From positions 5,132 through 27,038 of the forward strand of contig DBXO01000056.1 in assembly GCA_002309635.1 (NCBI GenBank): a DNA stretch of 21,907 nt, read 5' to 3'. How positions within the stretch are numbered: the first letter of the stretch is position 1; each line of letters begins with the position of its first letter. A model generated the notes under the pieces. The model was not told the origin of the DNA and did no database searches. It saw nothing but the letters and a program-made list of their open reading frames with translations. This stretch comes from Ruminococcus flavefaciens. Its GTDB lineage: Bacteria > Bacillota > Clostridia > Oscillospirales > Ruminococcaceae. Position numbers and translations under genes: made by a program. Shown piece by piece: positions 7,097-15,694 of this stretch.

Positions 7097-7774
7097 TTGA
7101 AAAAATACTTGGGGCAGATAATTTTTAACCTTATAATAGCAGGTTTCGGCATGCTTTTGTTCGGGGGAACGAATATACTCGACTCCGCAGGGCTCTCCAT
7201 AGCCGCTATAGTAATTATAGTAGGACTTCTCAGCATCGGAAACTATTACTTTGTGAAGCTTGCCGCACTGGGCAAAAAAGCTTTCAAACGCTCATACGTC
7301 ATCGACGAGCACACCTTTGAGTCTCTCAATCAACCAGAGGACTACTTAAACGTCATGAAGGACATCAGGGACTATCCCCTGTGCCGTCAGGAAGCAACAA
7401 GGATAATAGAACAGTGGGAGCTTTTTGTAAAAAAGTCTGAAACCCTCGACACGATCAGCACAGGCGGAGGAGTTTATGAGCTCGTAAATCAGGATATCCA
7501 GTCGGTAATGCTGAACAATATGACAATGTTCATGAAGCGTACTGCTATCATGCAGTCTGCGTCAAGGTATGAGGAAGTCAGCACCCATAAAAGCTACCTC
7601 AGAATGCTGACGGAAAGAAATGACAAGATACTGAACGACTATACCAATCTCCTCGTTGAGGTCTCGCAGATGAACGACAACGAAAGAAGCAATACCGAGA
7701 TAAGATCGCTTAAGCTTATAATAGATTCCATACACGAATACAAAAAGGAAATTGAAAGTGAGGACATGAGATGA
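7097..7774 (+). CDS. Two-TM membrane protein with helical C-terminal region
   Basis: A 225-residue protein of unknown function. The TTG at 7097 is the likely start because AGGGGTG (7084-7090) is 6 bases upstream; the in-frame GTG at 7088 lies inside that site. Two hydrophobic helices (about 8-23 and 32-54) are joined by a short loop, followed by a charged, mostly helical cytoplasmic part of about 165 residues with coiled-coil character near the end (EVSQMNDNERSN..., SIHEYKKEIESED). The layout recalls XpaC-like proteins found next to TelA or VWA proteins, but I see no decisive motif. Its stop overlaps the start of the VWA gene in ATGA, so the two are translationally coupled and probably act together in the membrane. 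Confidence 0.8.
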   Translation: MKKYLGQIIFNLIIAGFGMLLFGGTNILDSAGLSIAAIVIIVGLLSIGNYYFVKLAALGKKAFKRSYVIDEHTFESLNQPEDYLNVMKDIRDYPLCRQEATRIIEQWELFVKKSETLDTISTGGGVYELVNQDIQSVMLNNMTMFMKRTAIMQSASRYEEVSTHKSYLRMLTERNDKILNDYTNLLVEVSQMNDNERSNTEIRSLKLIIDSIHEYKKEIESEDMR

Positions 7775-9477
7775 ACAAAAGCAAAACTCCCGTCATTATC
7801 GCTGTTATCGGCGCACTCGTTACAATGATAATGATAATCACAGTTATCAAGAACAGCAGCTCAAAAAATGAAACGCCCGTTTCAGATACGACTCCAAAGA
7901 TAACTATCGACAATCCCGAGCAGAAGCTGGAAAAATGCCTGAAAAAGATTAATATCCGTACTGCCGACAAGATAAAGGGAACTGTTGATTATTCCGACAA
8001 AGGCTCGGCTAATCTGCCGAATATCGAAACAAAGTATCCTCTTACCGTAACAGGCGATGGCGACGTTGATATCGAGATATTCTCCACCTCTGAAAAGGCA
8101 GGCAAGAACAACAATGGATGGCTCAACGAGACTGCTCAGCAGTTCAACGAACAGCGCAACCGCCTTTCAAACGGCAAGATAATTTCCGTAAGCGTAAGAA
8201 GCATTCCCTCGGGAGCTTCATCGGACTATATCTCCAACAATGTCTATCTCCCGCAGGCTTACACCCCGTCAAACGAGCTTTTCGGCAATCTTGCCATCGA
8301 ACAGGGCGCTAAGCTGAAGCTTGAAGCAGAGTCACTGGTGGCAAATACAGCAGGTATCGCTATATCCCGTACTGCGGCTTCAACAGTAGCCTCAAAATAC
8401 GGTTCAGTGACCTATGAGAATATAGTTGACGCAGTTGTGAACGGCGAGCTCCAGATGGGTTACACCTATCCATACACCTCGGCTACGGGACTTAACTTCC
8501 TTGTAAATGCGCTCCAGCACTTTGACGGTGACAATATACTCAGCGACGCCGCAGTAAGCAAGTTCCAGCAGCTCCAGAAGAGCATACCATTTGTATGCTA
8601 TACCACAGACCAGATGGTAAACGCTATGCAGAGCGGCACGCTTCAGGCGGGAGTCGTTGAATTTCAGGCTTATACAAACAGCGCAGTTCTCAAGGGCGGC
8701 TACGACTTCGTTCCCTTCGGCTACAAGCACAGCAATCCTCTTTACAGCGTTGGTGAACTCACAAATGAAGAGCAGGAGGCGCTCGACACCTTCCTCGGCT
8801 ACGCTCTCAGCAGCGGTCCTCAGCAGCATGCCAAGGAGTACGGCTTCGATCCCGACAACAACTTCAATTACAACACCAGAGCAATAAGCGGCGCCGATAT
8901 CATCAGCGCTCAGCGCCTGTGGAAAGAGGAGAAGGACTCCGGCTCACCTACTATCGCACTCTTTATCGCTGATGTTTCGGGAAGCATGACAGGCGATCCC
9001 CTTAACCGCCTTAAGGACTCTCTTATCGAAGCTTCAAAGAATATCCGTTCAGACAATTATGTAGGACTTATTTCCTACAGTGACGATGTAACACTGAATC
9101 TTCCCATAGGACAGTTTGATCTTGAACAGCGCTCATACTTCGCCGGAGCTGTTGAAAAGCTCAAGGCAGGAGGAAACACATCTACATACGACGCTCTCCT
9201 TGTCGGTATCAACATGATAAACGAATATAAGCAGAGCATTCCAGACGCAAAGACTATGATATTCGTTCTCAGTGACGGTCAGTGCAACCGCGGTGTAGAG
9301 TACGGCACCTCAGCAGGCATTGTCAGCCACTACGGAATACCAATATATACTATCGGCTACAATGAGCAGATCGACTCCCTTAAGGATCTTTCTTCCATAA
9401 ACGAAGCAGTATATATAAACGCTGACAACGATGACGTTGTTTATGAGCTTGCGGCTCTCTTCAACGCCCAGATGTAA
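7771..9477 (+). CDS. Membrane-anchored solute-binding / von Willebrand factor A fusion protein
   Basis: A 568-residue protein with one N-terminal TM anchor (about 8-26) and no lipobox Cys, so most of it should face outward. Residues about 95-365 look like a periplasmic-binding-protein fold of the extracellular SBP_bac_11 type (VDIEIFSTSEKA at the start, VEFQAYTNSAV and GYDFVPFGYKHSNP late). Residues about 394-568 form a VWA domain with an intact metal-ion-dependent adhesion site: DVSGS (D401, S403, S405), T470 in GGNTSTYDA and D502 in VLSDGQ. Metal-dependent protein binding is therefore likely. SBP-VWA fusions are known in Firmicutes and Actinobacteria without a settled role. It is the second gene of a coupled pair and ends 13 bases before a strong terminator. 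Confidence 0.88.
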   Translation: MNKSKTPVIIAVIGALVTMIMIITVIKNSSSKNETPVSDTTPKITIDNPEQKLEKCLKKINIRTADKIKGTVDYSDKGSANLPNIETKYPLTVTGDGDVDIEIFSTSEKAGKNNNGWLNETAQQFNEQRNRLSNGKIISVSVRSIPSGASSDYISNNVYLPQAYTPSNELFGNLAIEQGAKLKLEAESLVANTAGIAISRTAASTVASKYGSVTYENIVDAVVNGELQMGYTYPYTSATGLNFLVNALQHFDGDNILSDAAVSKFQQLQKSIPFVCYTTDQMVNAMQSGTLQAGVVEFQAYTNSAVLKGGYDFVPFGYKHSNPLYSVGELTNEEQEALDTFLGYALSSGPQQHAKEYGFDPDNNFNYNTRAISGADIISAQRLWKEEKDSGSPTIALFIADVSGSMTGDPLNRLKDSLIEASKNIRSDNYVGLISYSDDVTLNLPIGQFDLEQRSYFAGAVEKLKAGGNTSTYDALLVGINMINEYKQSIPDAKTMIFVLSDGQCNRGVEYGTSAGIVSHYGIPIYTIGYNEQIDSLKDLSSINEAVYINADNDDVVYELAALFNAQM

Positions 9478-9490
9478 CATGACTGAAAGA

Positions 9491-9522
9491 AATGCAGTAT
9501 GGTTATCCATACTGCATTTTTT
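9491..9522 (+). terminator. Terminator of the TM / VWA operon
   Basis: Perfect 12-bp stem AATGCAGTATGG / CCATACTGCATT, loop TTAT, followed by a run of six T. It separates the VWA operon from the MutS-like gene. Confidence 0.95.
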
Positions 9523-9555
9523 ACGCTATACCGTAATATTCTCCTGCTGCTCCGA

Positions 9556-9584
9556 TTGACAGTTCACGCCAGTTATGATATAAT
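9556..9584 (+). promoter_or_regulatory. Fully consensus promoter of the MutS-like gene
   Basis: TTGACA (9556-9561), 17 bases, TATAAT (9579-9584) with extended -10 TGA. The bases TTATGATATAAT are the same as at the scaffoldin promoter. Predicted start is near 9591. Confidence 0.9.
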
Positions 9585-9652
9585 GTTCATAATAAATCAG
9601 AAGATCACCAAATAGATATACTATACAGCAGAAAAGGAGTGTTAATATATAA

Positions 9653-11377
9653 ATGAACGTAAAAAAGCGATTCAGTATCCTCTTCCCGAATCAGGACAGC
9701 GTGATCTACAAGCAGCTTTCGGAAACTGCCTGCCACGACCTCGGACTTGATACTCTCTGCCGTGAGCTATCGGCGGACAAAAGAGAACAGAATATCATAA
9801 TGAACGTTATCTCCAGTATAACTGCCGACCCTCAGACAGCATATTACAGACAAAAGGTATTTGCGGACATACTCAGGCTCCCCGAACTAAGGAACAGGCT
9901 CTCAGAGCTTTTTGACAGGATAGAGTACATCAGGAAATTCAACTCGGGCAACATGGAAACGGATGAAAAACACGGCTTCTGGCTGCTGATGCACAGGCTC
10001 GACGAGCTCAGCGACTATATCAAATGCGTGGAGGCAATGAGAGACTGCCTCTCGGATGCAGATATACAGTCTGATGGACTTATTAATTTCAAAAACTATC
10101 TCGACGTTCTTTACGAGGAAGCCCGCTTCAAGGCTATGAAAAAGGACATCATAGATATAAAATCCAGGACATCGGTCATTCAAAGCGTCACCCTCGGAGT
10201 AAATGTAAACTCACGATTTGAAGCCGTCAGTCTCGGACTTGTTTCAGTAAACAGCAAGCCCTTCAAAAAGTCGAATATAGTCAGTAATTTCGCCGACGCT
10301 ATTTCAGAAAAGGACAAGATACAGGACACCACTAACTGGGACGGCAACATGCACTACCATTATGTGGACAAGGAACACAGCAAGAGCTTTGCAAAATTCA
10401 TAGAAAATGTCGGCGGTATGATATCAGCCACGGGTACTCCTTTTGTTGACGGCAGGATACGGTCAACTGTGGTACAGAATATCAACAACGACGAGACTGT
10501 AGGATCCACCTTTTATCTTGACAAGGTCATGAACAAAATGCTTGGTTCGGTAATAAAAAAGCTCAGGGACGTACTCAGCGAATATGCTGATATAGCTATA
10601 ATCGACATTTCCAACGTTATCCCCGAGTTTTTGTACTATATCAGGTTCGCGGAATTCATCGAAAAGCTCACCGCAAACGGCTCAAGGTTCTGCGAAGCTC
10701 AGGTCATCAGTGACGGAAATGTCTCAATGGACGCAAAGGAGCTTTACAACCTCAAGCTTGCCATCAGCACTGAAAAAAGCGAAGAGATAGTCTATAACGA
10801 CCTCAGCTTCGACAGTGAGCACAGCATCTATATACTCACCGGTGCCAACCGCGGAGGAAAGACTACCATCACGCAGGCTATAGGACTGCTTTACGTGCTT
10901 GCACAGGGCGGTATATCAGTTCCCGCCGCTTCCTTTGCGTACAAGCCTGTTGACTGTATATACACACACTTTCCTGCCGACGAGGACAAAACCCTCGACC
11001 TCGGAAGACTTGGTGAGGAATGTGTAAGATTCAAGTCACTGTACTCAGAATGTACAGCCGACAGTCTGATACTGCTGAACGAGACCTTCTCCACCACCTC
11101 CTTTGAGGAGGGCTTCTATATCGCCAAGGACTCCGTAAAGGCCATAATGAAGAAAGGCTCGCGCACCATATACAACACCCATATGCACAAGCTTGCTGCG
11201 GAAATTGACGAGCTAAACAAGGACAGCAGCGTTAAAGCGGCTTCACTTATCGTAAAGAATGAAGGCGGCAGGCGCTCCTTCAAAGTGGAGGTAGCCCCAC
11301 CTGCGGGGATGTCATACGCTAAAGACATAGCTGAAAAGTACGGCGTCACCTATGAAATGCTAACAAACGGCGAATAA
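9653..11377 (+). CDS. MutS-family ATPase without the mismatch-recognition domain
   Basis: A 574-residue soluble protein. AAAAGGAG lies 13 bases before the ATG, slightly far but the only good site. The N-terminal two thirds are helical and resemble the MutS core/lever region (a charged helical segment about 285-345 before the ATPase). The C-terminal MutS-type ATPase domain has Walker A GANRGGKTT (397-405; canonical MutS GPNMGGKST), Walker B SLILLNETFSTTS (N476, E477; canonical LLDELGRGTS) and NTHMHKL (506-512) matching the MutS ATHYHEL segment. The Walker B Asp is replaced by Asn while the Glu is kept. There is no N-terminal mismatch-binding domain with the FxE motif and no Smr nuclease tail. 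It is therefore probably not the mismatch-repair MutS but one of the poorly characterised MutS-like paralogues of Firmicutes. It stands alone, between a consensus promoter and a terminator. Confidence 0.88.
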   Translation: MNVKKRFSILFPNQDSVIYKQLSETACHDLGLDTLCRELSADKREQNIIMNVISSITADPQTAYYRQKVFADILRLPELRNRLSELFDRIEYIRKFNSGNMETDEKHGFWLLMHRLDELSDYIKCVEAMRDCLSDADIQSDGLINFKNYLDVLYEEARFKAMKKDIIDIKSRTSVIQSVTLGVNVNSRFEAVSLGLVSVNSKPFKKSNIVSNFADAISEKDKIQDTTNWDGNMHYHYVDKEHSKSFAKFIENVGGMISATGTPFVDGRIRSTVVQNINNDETVGSTFYLDKVMNKMLGSVIKKLRDVLSEYADIAIIDISNVIPEFLYYIRFAEFIEKLTANGSRFCEAQVISDGNVSMDAKELYNLKLAISTEKSEEIVYNDLSFDSEHSIYILTGANRGGKTTITQAIGLLYVLAQGGISVPAASFAYKPVDCIYTHFPADEDKTLDLGRLGEECVRFKSLYSECTADSLILLNETFSTTSFEEGFYIAKDSVKAIMKKGSRTIYNTHMHKLAAEIDELNKDSSVKAASLIVKNEGGRRSFKVEVAPPAGMSYAKDIAEKYGVTYEMLTNGE

Positions 11378-11383
11378 AAAAAG

Positions 11384-11414
11384 AAACCCACAGTTCATAA
11401 AGAACTGTGGGTTT
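11384..11414. terminator. Bidirectional terminator between convergent genes
   Basis: Perfect 13-bp stem AAACCCACAGTTC / GAACTGTGGGTTT with loop ATAAA. T bases follow on the plus strand, and an A run (11375-11382) precedes it, which reads as a U tract on the minus strand. It can stop both the MutS-like gene and the GH11/GH10 gene. Confidence 0.93.
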
Positions 11415-11441
11415 TAAATTTATACTGAGTTATGACATTAC

Positions 11442-14400
11442 TTACTGTCCTTCATGGAAGAAGTAAGGAAGTGCGTCATATACATAATGTCTTACATTGC
11501 CCCACCAGTGATCCTTACCGTTAACTACCATGAAGTAAAGATTACCCTTAGAGAAGTCAGATGTGTAAACAAACTGGCTCATCTTCTTCATTTCGTCGAT
11601 CTGAGGACTAACATTGGGACAAGCTATATCAGTAGAACCTGTAGCGCAGAATATGAAGTACTGATTCTTCTGGAGACCTGACTTGTCAACTGCGTTGGCG
11701 ATGTTCTTAGCCTTCTCGTATGCAGAGCTTCCGTTCCAGCTGTCGCCGCTGAGAGGCATGAAGTAACCTACGATATCGAGGCAGTTCTCGAATACAGCCC
11801 ATGTTGAAACGCCGCCCATTGAGAAGCCGCCGTAAGCTCTGTGCATTCTTGAAGCCTTGAGTGAGCTTTCAGATGTATCCTTGTTAGCATAGGTTGAGTA
11901 TTTACCCTCAACGAAAGGAACTAAGCTCTGCTTGAACTCGCTGTAGAAGCGACCTGCTTCTGTCTTGTTGAATGTCGGGAATACAACGATAAGTGGCTCA
12001 AGCTCGCCGTTCTTGATCATATTGTCCAGCATATTCTGAATCATTGTATCGTTCTGGGAGATCAGAGTGTTCTCGTTCTCTCCGCCGCCGTGCATGAGAT
12101 AGAATATGTTGTACTTCTTGCTCGGGTCATAGTTATAAGGAGTATAAACATTGCAGCTGTTATAACCATTTATGCCGTTATAGCTCTCCTTTGTGACCTT
12201 ACCCTGCTGCTGGCAGCCGTTGAAGTAATAATCAGGAGCTGCCTTGTACTGTAAGTTAGCATTGTAATTGAAGTTTGACTTAGGCTGTGTTGTAGTTGTA
12301 GTAGTTGTAGCTGCTGGAGTTGTTGTAGCTCTTGTTGTTGTCACAACAGGCTGAGTAGTGTTCTGCTGCTCATTTCCACCATTGCTGCCCTGTGCAGATA
12401 CAGTAAGTATCTTGTCAGCGTAGTTCTCGGGGAATGTCTTGATTATTCCGAGGAGGTACTTCTGGATCGTATAAGCGTCGATAGTTGTGATACCTGCGCC
12501 TGCCTCGTAAACGTCTGCGTTGAACTTGCCCTGATCTGTGAGCTTGTACTTGTTGGGGTTAGCAAGTGACTGCATGATGATTACTGCGTCACCCATATCG
12601 ATACCGCCGTCGCAGTTAGCGTCGCCCCATTTTGAAACCTTCTCATTAAGGAGTTCCTTAAGGTCAACCTGTACAGCAGGAGCTGTTGTAGTTGTAACTG
12701 TTGTAACTACGGGAGCTGTTGTAACAGGAGCTGTTGTGTAAACAGGAGGATCAATCTTCTTTGTAAGAGCGATGATATCGTTGTAGAACGACTTAGGCTG
12801 ATAGTTGCTGAACGGAAGCGGTGAACCGCCGTTTTCACGGTATCTCCAGCTTCTCTCATCTGTTGTACCCCAGAGAGTTACAGTTGAGATATTAGCCGCA
12901 TGCTTCATAGCAACCTCGAAGATCTGAGGATAGAGAGTTCCGTTTGAACCTGTGCTGTTTGTGATATCCAGCTCAGTGATCTGAACGTCAAGGCCGAGCG
13001 ACTCAAACTGCTTTATAGCTGTTTCAAATTCGCTTGCCGAAGGATACTTGGAATCAAGGTGAGCCTGCATACCGATACCGTCGATATAGTCGCCTTCCTT
13101 CATGACTGTTTTTGCCATGTTTACAAGATCCTTGGTCTTTGCGCTCATGTACTCGTTATAGTCGTTGAGGTAAAGCTTACAATCCTTGGGAGCATACTGT
13201 CTTGCATACTTGAATGCATTTACAACGAACTCTGAGTTGCCCTCACCGTATACTCTTACCCAGTTTGAGTTGGAGGAAGGTCTCATTCCGCCGCCGTCGT
13301 TAACAAAGAGCTCGTTACATACGTCGTAGGAGTGGAGATTAAGATTCGGGAACTGTGTCTTTATAGCATTGAAAGTATTCTTGATCATGCTCTCAAGACG
13401 CTTGTTCATTCTGTCCTTTGATACAGTTCCTCCGTTATCCTGGAACAGTGAACCGGGAGTCTGGCTGTACCATACGAAGGTATGACCGCGGACGCCGATA
13501 CCGTTCTGCTCTGCAAACTTGAGTATGCTGCTTGCAGAATTGAGGCTGATATTTACATTATCACCGTTTACGCCTGCAACGATGGAATCAGGCTTCATTT
13601 CGTTCTCACAGGTGATGGAGTTGTAGTTCTTCTTGATGAACTGCTGAGCCTGCTGATTGCCTATCTCGTTGCCGCTTACGGAAGTACCGAGACGGAAATA
13701 CGGTCCCATGTAATCCTTGAAGCCGTCGCCGCCCTTTTCGTACTTATAGTTTAAATTCTGATGTGCCTGTACACCTGTACCACTTGAAACCGGTGTATCG
13801 TAGCCGCCGCCGGAGCCGCTTCCGCCGCCTGCGGAGGTGTCGCCTACTGTGCCCTGACCTGTTACAACAGATGAGGACTTACCCGACTTGGAAACCTGAA
13901 CAGCATCTACGAAGAAGTCGCAGAGGTCACCTGAGCTCTCGGGAGTTTCGATATAAAGTGTAATATCGCCCGAATTTGAAGGGATAGTGAACTTTGTATT
14001 CTCAAGCTTTGTCCACTCGCCGCTCTTAGCGTCGCAGTCAGCGATCTGTGTGTATGATGCGCCGTTGCCGTCGCCCTGCTGGAGTGACATCTGGAGAGTT
14101 ACAGCGCTGCCTGAGTTCTGAAGAACCGCTGCACTGAAGCTGTATGTCTCACCGGGAACAAAAGCACTTGAATCCAACGGGATAGCGCAGCCGTTCCATT
14201 CGTTCTCTCTGCCTGATACATAAAGTGAAGAAGATCCGTCATAGAAATTCTTGCTGTTAGTGTCTACAGAAGCGCTTCCTCTGCCTGACCAGTCTCCTGC
14301 GCCCTTTTCAAAATCATTTGTGAAGTAGTCGCCGTTTCCGTCGGGTTCTACAGACTTTACAGGTGTGACAGTTTCTTCTCCGCCGCCGCCACCGCCGCCG

Positions 14401-15146
14401 CCGATGCCGTTCTCGTAAACAGCAAGGCTCTTAACGTTTGCGGAACCGTTTGATCTGTATCCTTCGATATTGAGTGATACTTCATAAAGAGTACCTGACA
14501 TGTCGAGACCAGCCTTTGACCATGCGTCAAAGTGCTTGCCTACGCTGATAGTGCCCTTCATGTAGTTTGTGGTGTTATTTCTTGAACCGCTTGTCTGGCG
14601 AATGCTCCAGTACTGCGGGAATGTAGCTGTACCGTCAAGAGAAGGCTGATTGTAACGCATTGTCTTGCAGATATCATAGGTATTGCCGTTAAGAGTTACG
14701 TTACCCTTTCTCTCAGCTCCGTCTCCGGGTGGACGCCAGTCGCCCCATCCTTCAACGATGTAGTACTCCATAAGAGGATTACGTGTCCAGCCGTATACGC
14801 ACATATACGAGTTTCCTCTTGGTGTGTACTCAACATCATAGGTCAGAGTGATATCAGAACCGATCTGATTGTACCTCTGCTTCTTGCTGTCGTAGTTCTT
14901 TCCCATACGGGCCAGGAAGTTCTCAATGCCGCTCCACGAGCAGGTAAAAGAGCCTGCGCCGGGGTTCATTGAAGCCTGACCTGTATAGTTCTGATTCCAC
15001 ATCTCATAGTCAAAGCCGCCGATATTGCCTCTTGTCTGCTGATCAGCCGCGTGAACAACAGTACCTGAGACTGACGGTATGCTTGAAGCGATCATCACAG
15101 CAGTAGTGCTTGCGCTGATGATCTTCTTTAAGATGCCTTTTCTCAT
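11442..15146 (-). CDS. Multimodular cellulosomal xylanase/esterase: GH11-CBM22-GH10-dockerin-CE1
   Basis: A secreted enzyme of 1234 residues combining three catalytic modules for arabinoxylan. The second ATG (15146) is preferred: GAGGA lies 9 bases upstream of it but abuts the first ATG (15155). A signal peptide ends near residue 34. GH11 (about 41-245) has nucleophile E127 (MEYYIVEG) and acid/base E228 (NIEGYRSNGSA). A Gly-rich linker precedes CBM22 (about 268-422). GH10 (about 463-797) has acid/base E612 (DVCNELF) and nucleophile E725 (QITELDI); the usual VWHSQTP is VWYSQTP. Thr-rich linkers flank the dockerin (about 828-909), which shares the DMGDAVIIMQSLANPNKY segment with the GH30 enzyme. 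The C-terminal CE1 (about 963-1233) has S1109 in GGFSMGG, a probable H1213 in KDHWWG and a candidate D1173. It resembles feruloyl esterases and should release ferulate or related esters. The nearest known ruminococcal relatives carry only some of these modules together. Confidence 0.95.
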   Translation of the reverse strand: MRKGILKKIISASTTAVMIASSIPSVSGTVVHAADQQTRGNIGGFDYEMWNQNYTGQASMNPGAGSFTCSWSGIENFLARMGKNYDSKKQRYNQIGSDITLTYDVEYTPRGNSYMCVYGWTRNPLMEYYIVEGWGDWRPPGDGAERKGNVTLNGNTYDICKTMRYNQPSLDGTATFPQYWSIRQTSGSRNNTTNYMKGTISVGKHFDAWSKAGLDMSGTLYEVSLNIEGYRSNGSANVKSLAVYENGIGGGGGGGGEETVTPVKSVEPDGNGDYFTNDFEKGAGDWSGRGSASVDTNSKNFYDGSSSLYVSGRENEWNGCAIPLDSSAFVPGETYSFSAAVLQNSGSAVTLQMSLQQGDGNGASYTQIADCDAKSGEWTKLENTKFTIPSNSGDITLYIETPESSGDLCDFFVDAVQVSKSGKSSSVVTGQGTVGDTSAGGGSGSGGGYDTPVSSGTGVQAHQNLNYKYEKGGDGFKDYMGPYFRLGTSVSGNEIGNQQAQQFIKKNYNSITCENEMKPDSIVAGVNGDNVNISLNSASSILKFAEQNGIGVRGHTFVWYSQTPGSLFQDNGGTVSKDRMNKRLESMIKNTFNAIKTQFPNLNLHSYDVCNELFVNDGGGMRPSSNSNWVRVYGEGNSEFVVNAFKYARQYAPKDCKLYLNDYNEYMSAKTKDLVNMAKTVMKEGDYIDGIGMQAHLDSKYPSASEFETAIKQFESLGLDVQITELDITNSTGSNGTLYPQIFEVAMKHAANISTVTLWGTTDERSWRYRENGGSPLPFSNYQPKSFYNDIIALTKKIDPPVYTTAPVTTAPVVTTVTTTTAPAVQVDLKELLNEKVSKWGDANCDGGIDMGDAVIIMQSLANPNKYKLTDQGKFNADVYEAGAGITTIDAYTIQKYLLGIIKTFPENYADKILTVSAQGSNGGNEQQNTTQPVVTTTRATTTPAATTTTTTTQPKSNFNYNANLQYKAAPDYYFNGCQQQGKVTKESYNGINGYNSCNVYTPYNYDPSKKYNIFYLMHGGGENENTLISQNDTMIQNMLDNMIKNGELEPLIVVFPTFNKTEAGRFYSEFKQSLVPFVEGKYSTYANKDTSESSLKASRMHRAYGGFSMGGVSTWAVFENCLDIVGYFMPLSGDSWNGSSAYEKAKNIANAVDKSGLQKNQYFIFCATGSTDIACPNVSPQIDEMKKMSQFVYTSDFSKGNLYFMVVNGKDHWWGNVRHYVYDALPYFFHEGQ
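12556..12584 (-). repeat. 29-bp exact repeat in dockerin codons (copy 2)
   Basis: Minus-strand copy of the segment at 2419-2447, inside the dockerin of the GH11/GH10 gene; identical over 29 bases and in inverted orientation. Confidence 0.85.
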
Positions 15147-15272
15147 TTTGATCATTCCTCACTTTCTGATAAAAAATAGTTTGTGATCTTTCCTTTTTCT
15201 CGACCAAAGAAAAGCAAAAAAGCTAATTAAAGCCTTTAAGTCCCTCCTCTTCCTCGGTTCTGCTTACATTTT

Positions 15273-15301
15273 ATTATATTTCTGTGAACAATACAAGTCG
15301 A
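15273..15301 (-). promoter_or_regulatory. Probable promoter of the GH11/GH10 gene
   Basis: Minus strand TCGACT (15301-15296), 17-base spacer, TATAAT (15278-15273). The -10 is perfect and the -35 matches 4 of 6. Predicted start is near 15266, giving a 120-base leader. The 9-mer ACAATACAA (15288-15296) lies in the spacer and -35 and recurs in the upstream palindrome. Confidence 0.6.
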
Positions 15302-15694
15302 TTTTTGCTAACAATAATTCTACTGTCTTGCTGCTTTCTTCCATAGCACATTATACTTCTTCCACGAGATGTAAAAATTCACTTTCCCTATTTTAAGGCA
15401 TTTAAACATGTATTTACAAAGCACAAAAAGTCATCTGCACAAATAATACTATTGCGCTTTGGGTTTAGCGATTTAACTTGTTGTTATCATTTTTTGCTAT
15501 GAAGGCCCATTTACTTGTCGGATAAGTCTTTTTTAGCTTTACAATTTGGAAAGCGATTTTGACCATTTTTTCGTCACAATACACAATACAAATTCAATTT
15601 GAAAGTTGTATTGTGCCGTTTATGACATATCATTAATTATTTTTTCACTTTTGTGCTATACAGTTTTCAATAATCATTTTACTACTTATAGTAA
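15302..15694. other. Long AT-rich upstream region of the GH11/GH10 gene
   Basis: No gene is supported here. The region is AT-rich with scattered A and T runs and holds the palindrome at 15582-15615. It lies between the terminator of the sensor kinase gene and the xylanase promoter and is probably regulatory. Confidence 0.45.
15582..15615. repeat. 34-bp interrupted palindrome, possible operator
   Basis: CACAATACAA (15582-15591) and TTGTATTGTG (15606-15615) are perfect inverted repeats, with TTCAA-T-TTGAA nested between them. A direct copy CACAATA lies just before (15575-15581). No U tract follows on either strand, so it looks more like a protein-binding site than a terminator. Confidence 0.7.

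Noticed and set aside
8404..8829. Minus-strand frame of 141 codons inside the SBP-VWA gene
   Set aside because: Antisense of conserved solute-binding-domain codons.
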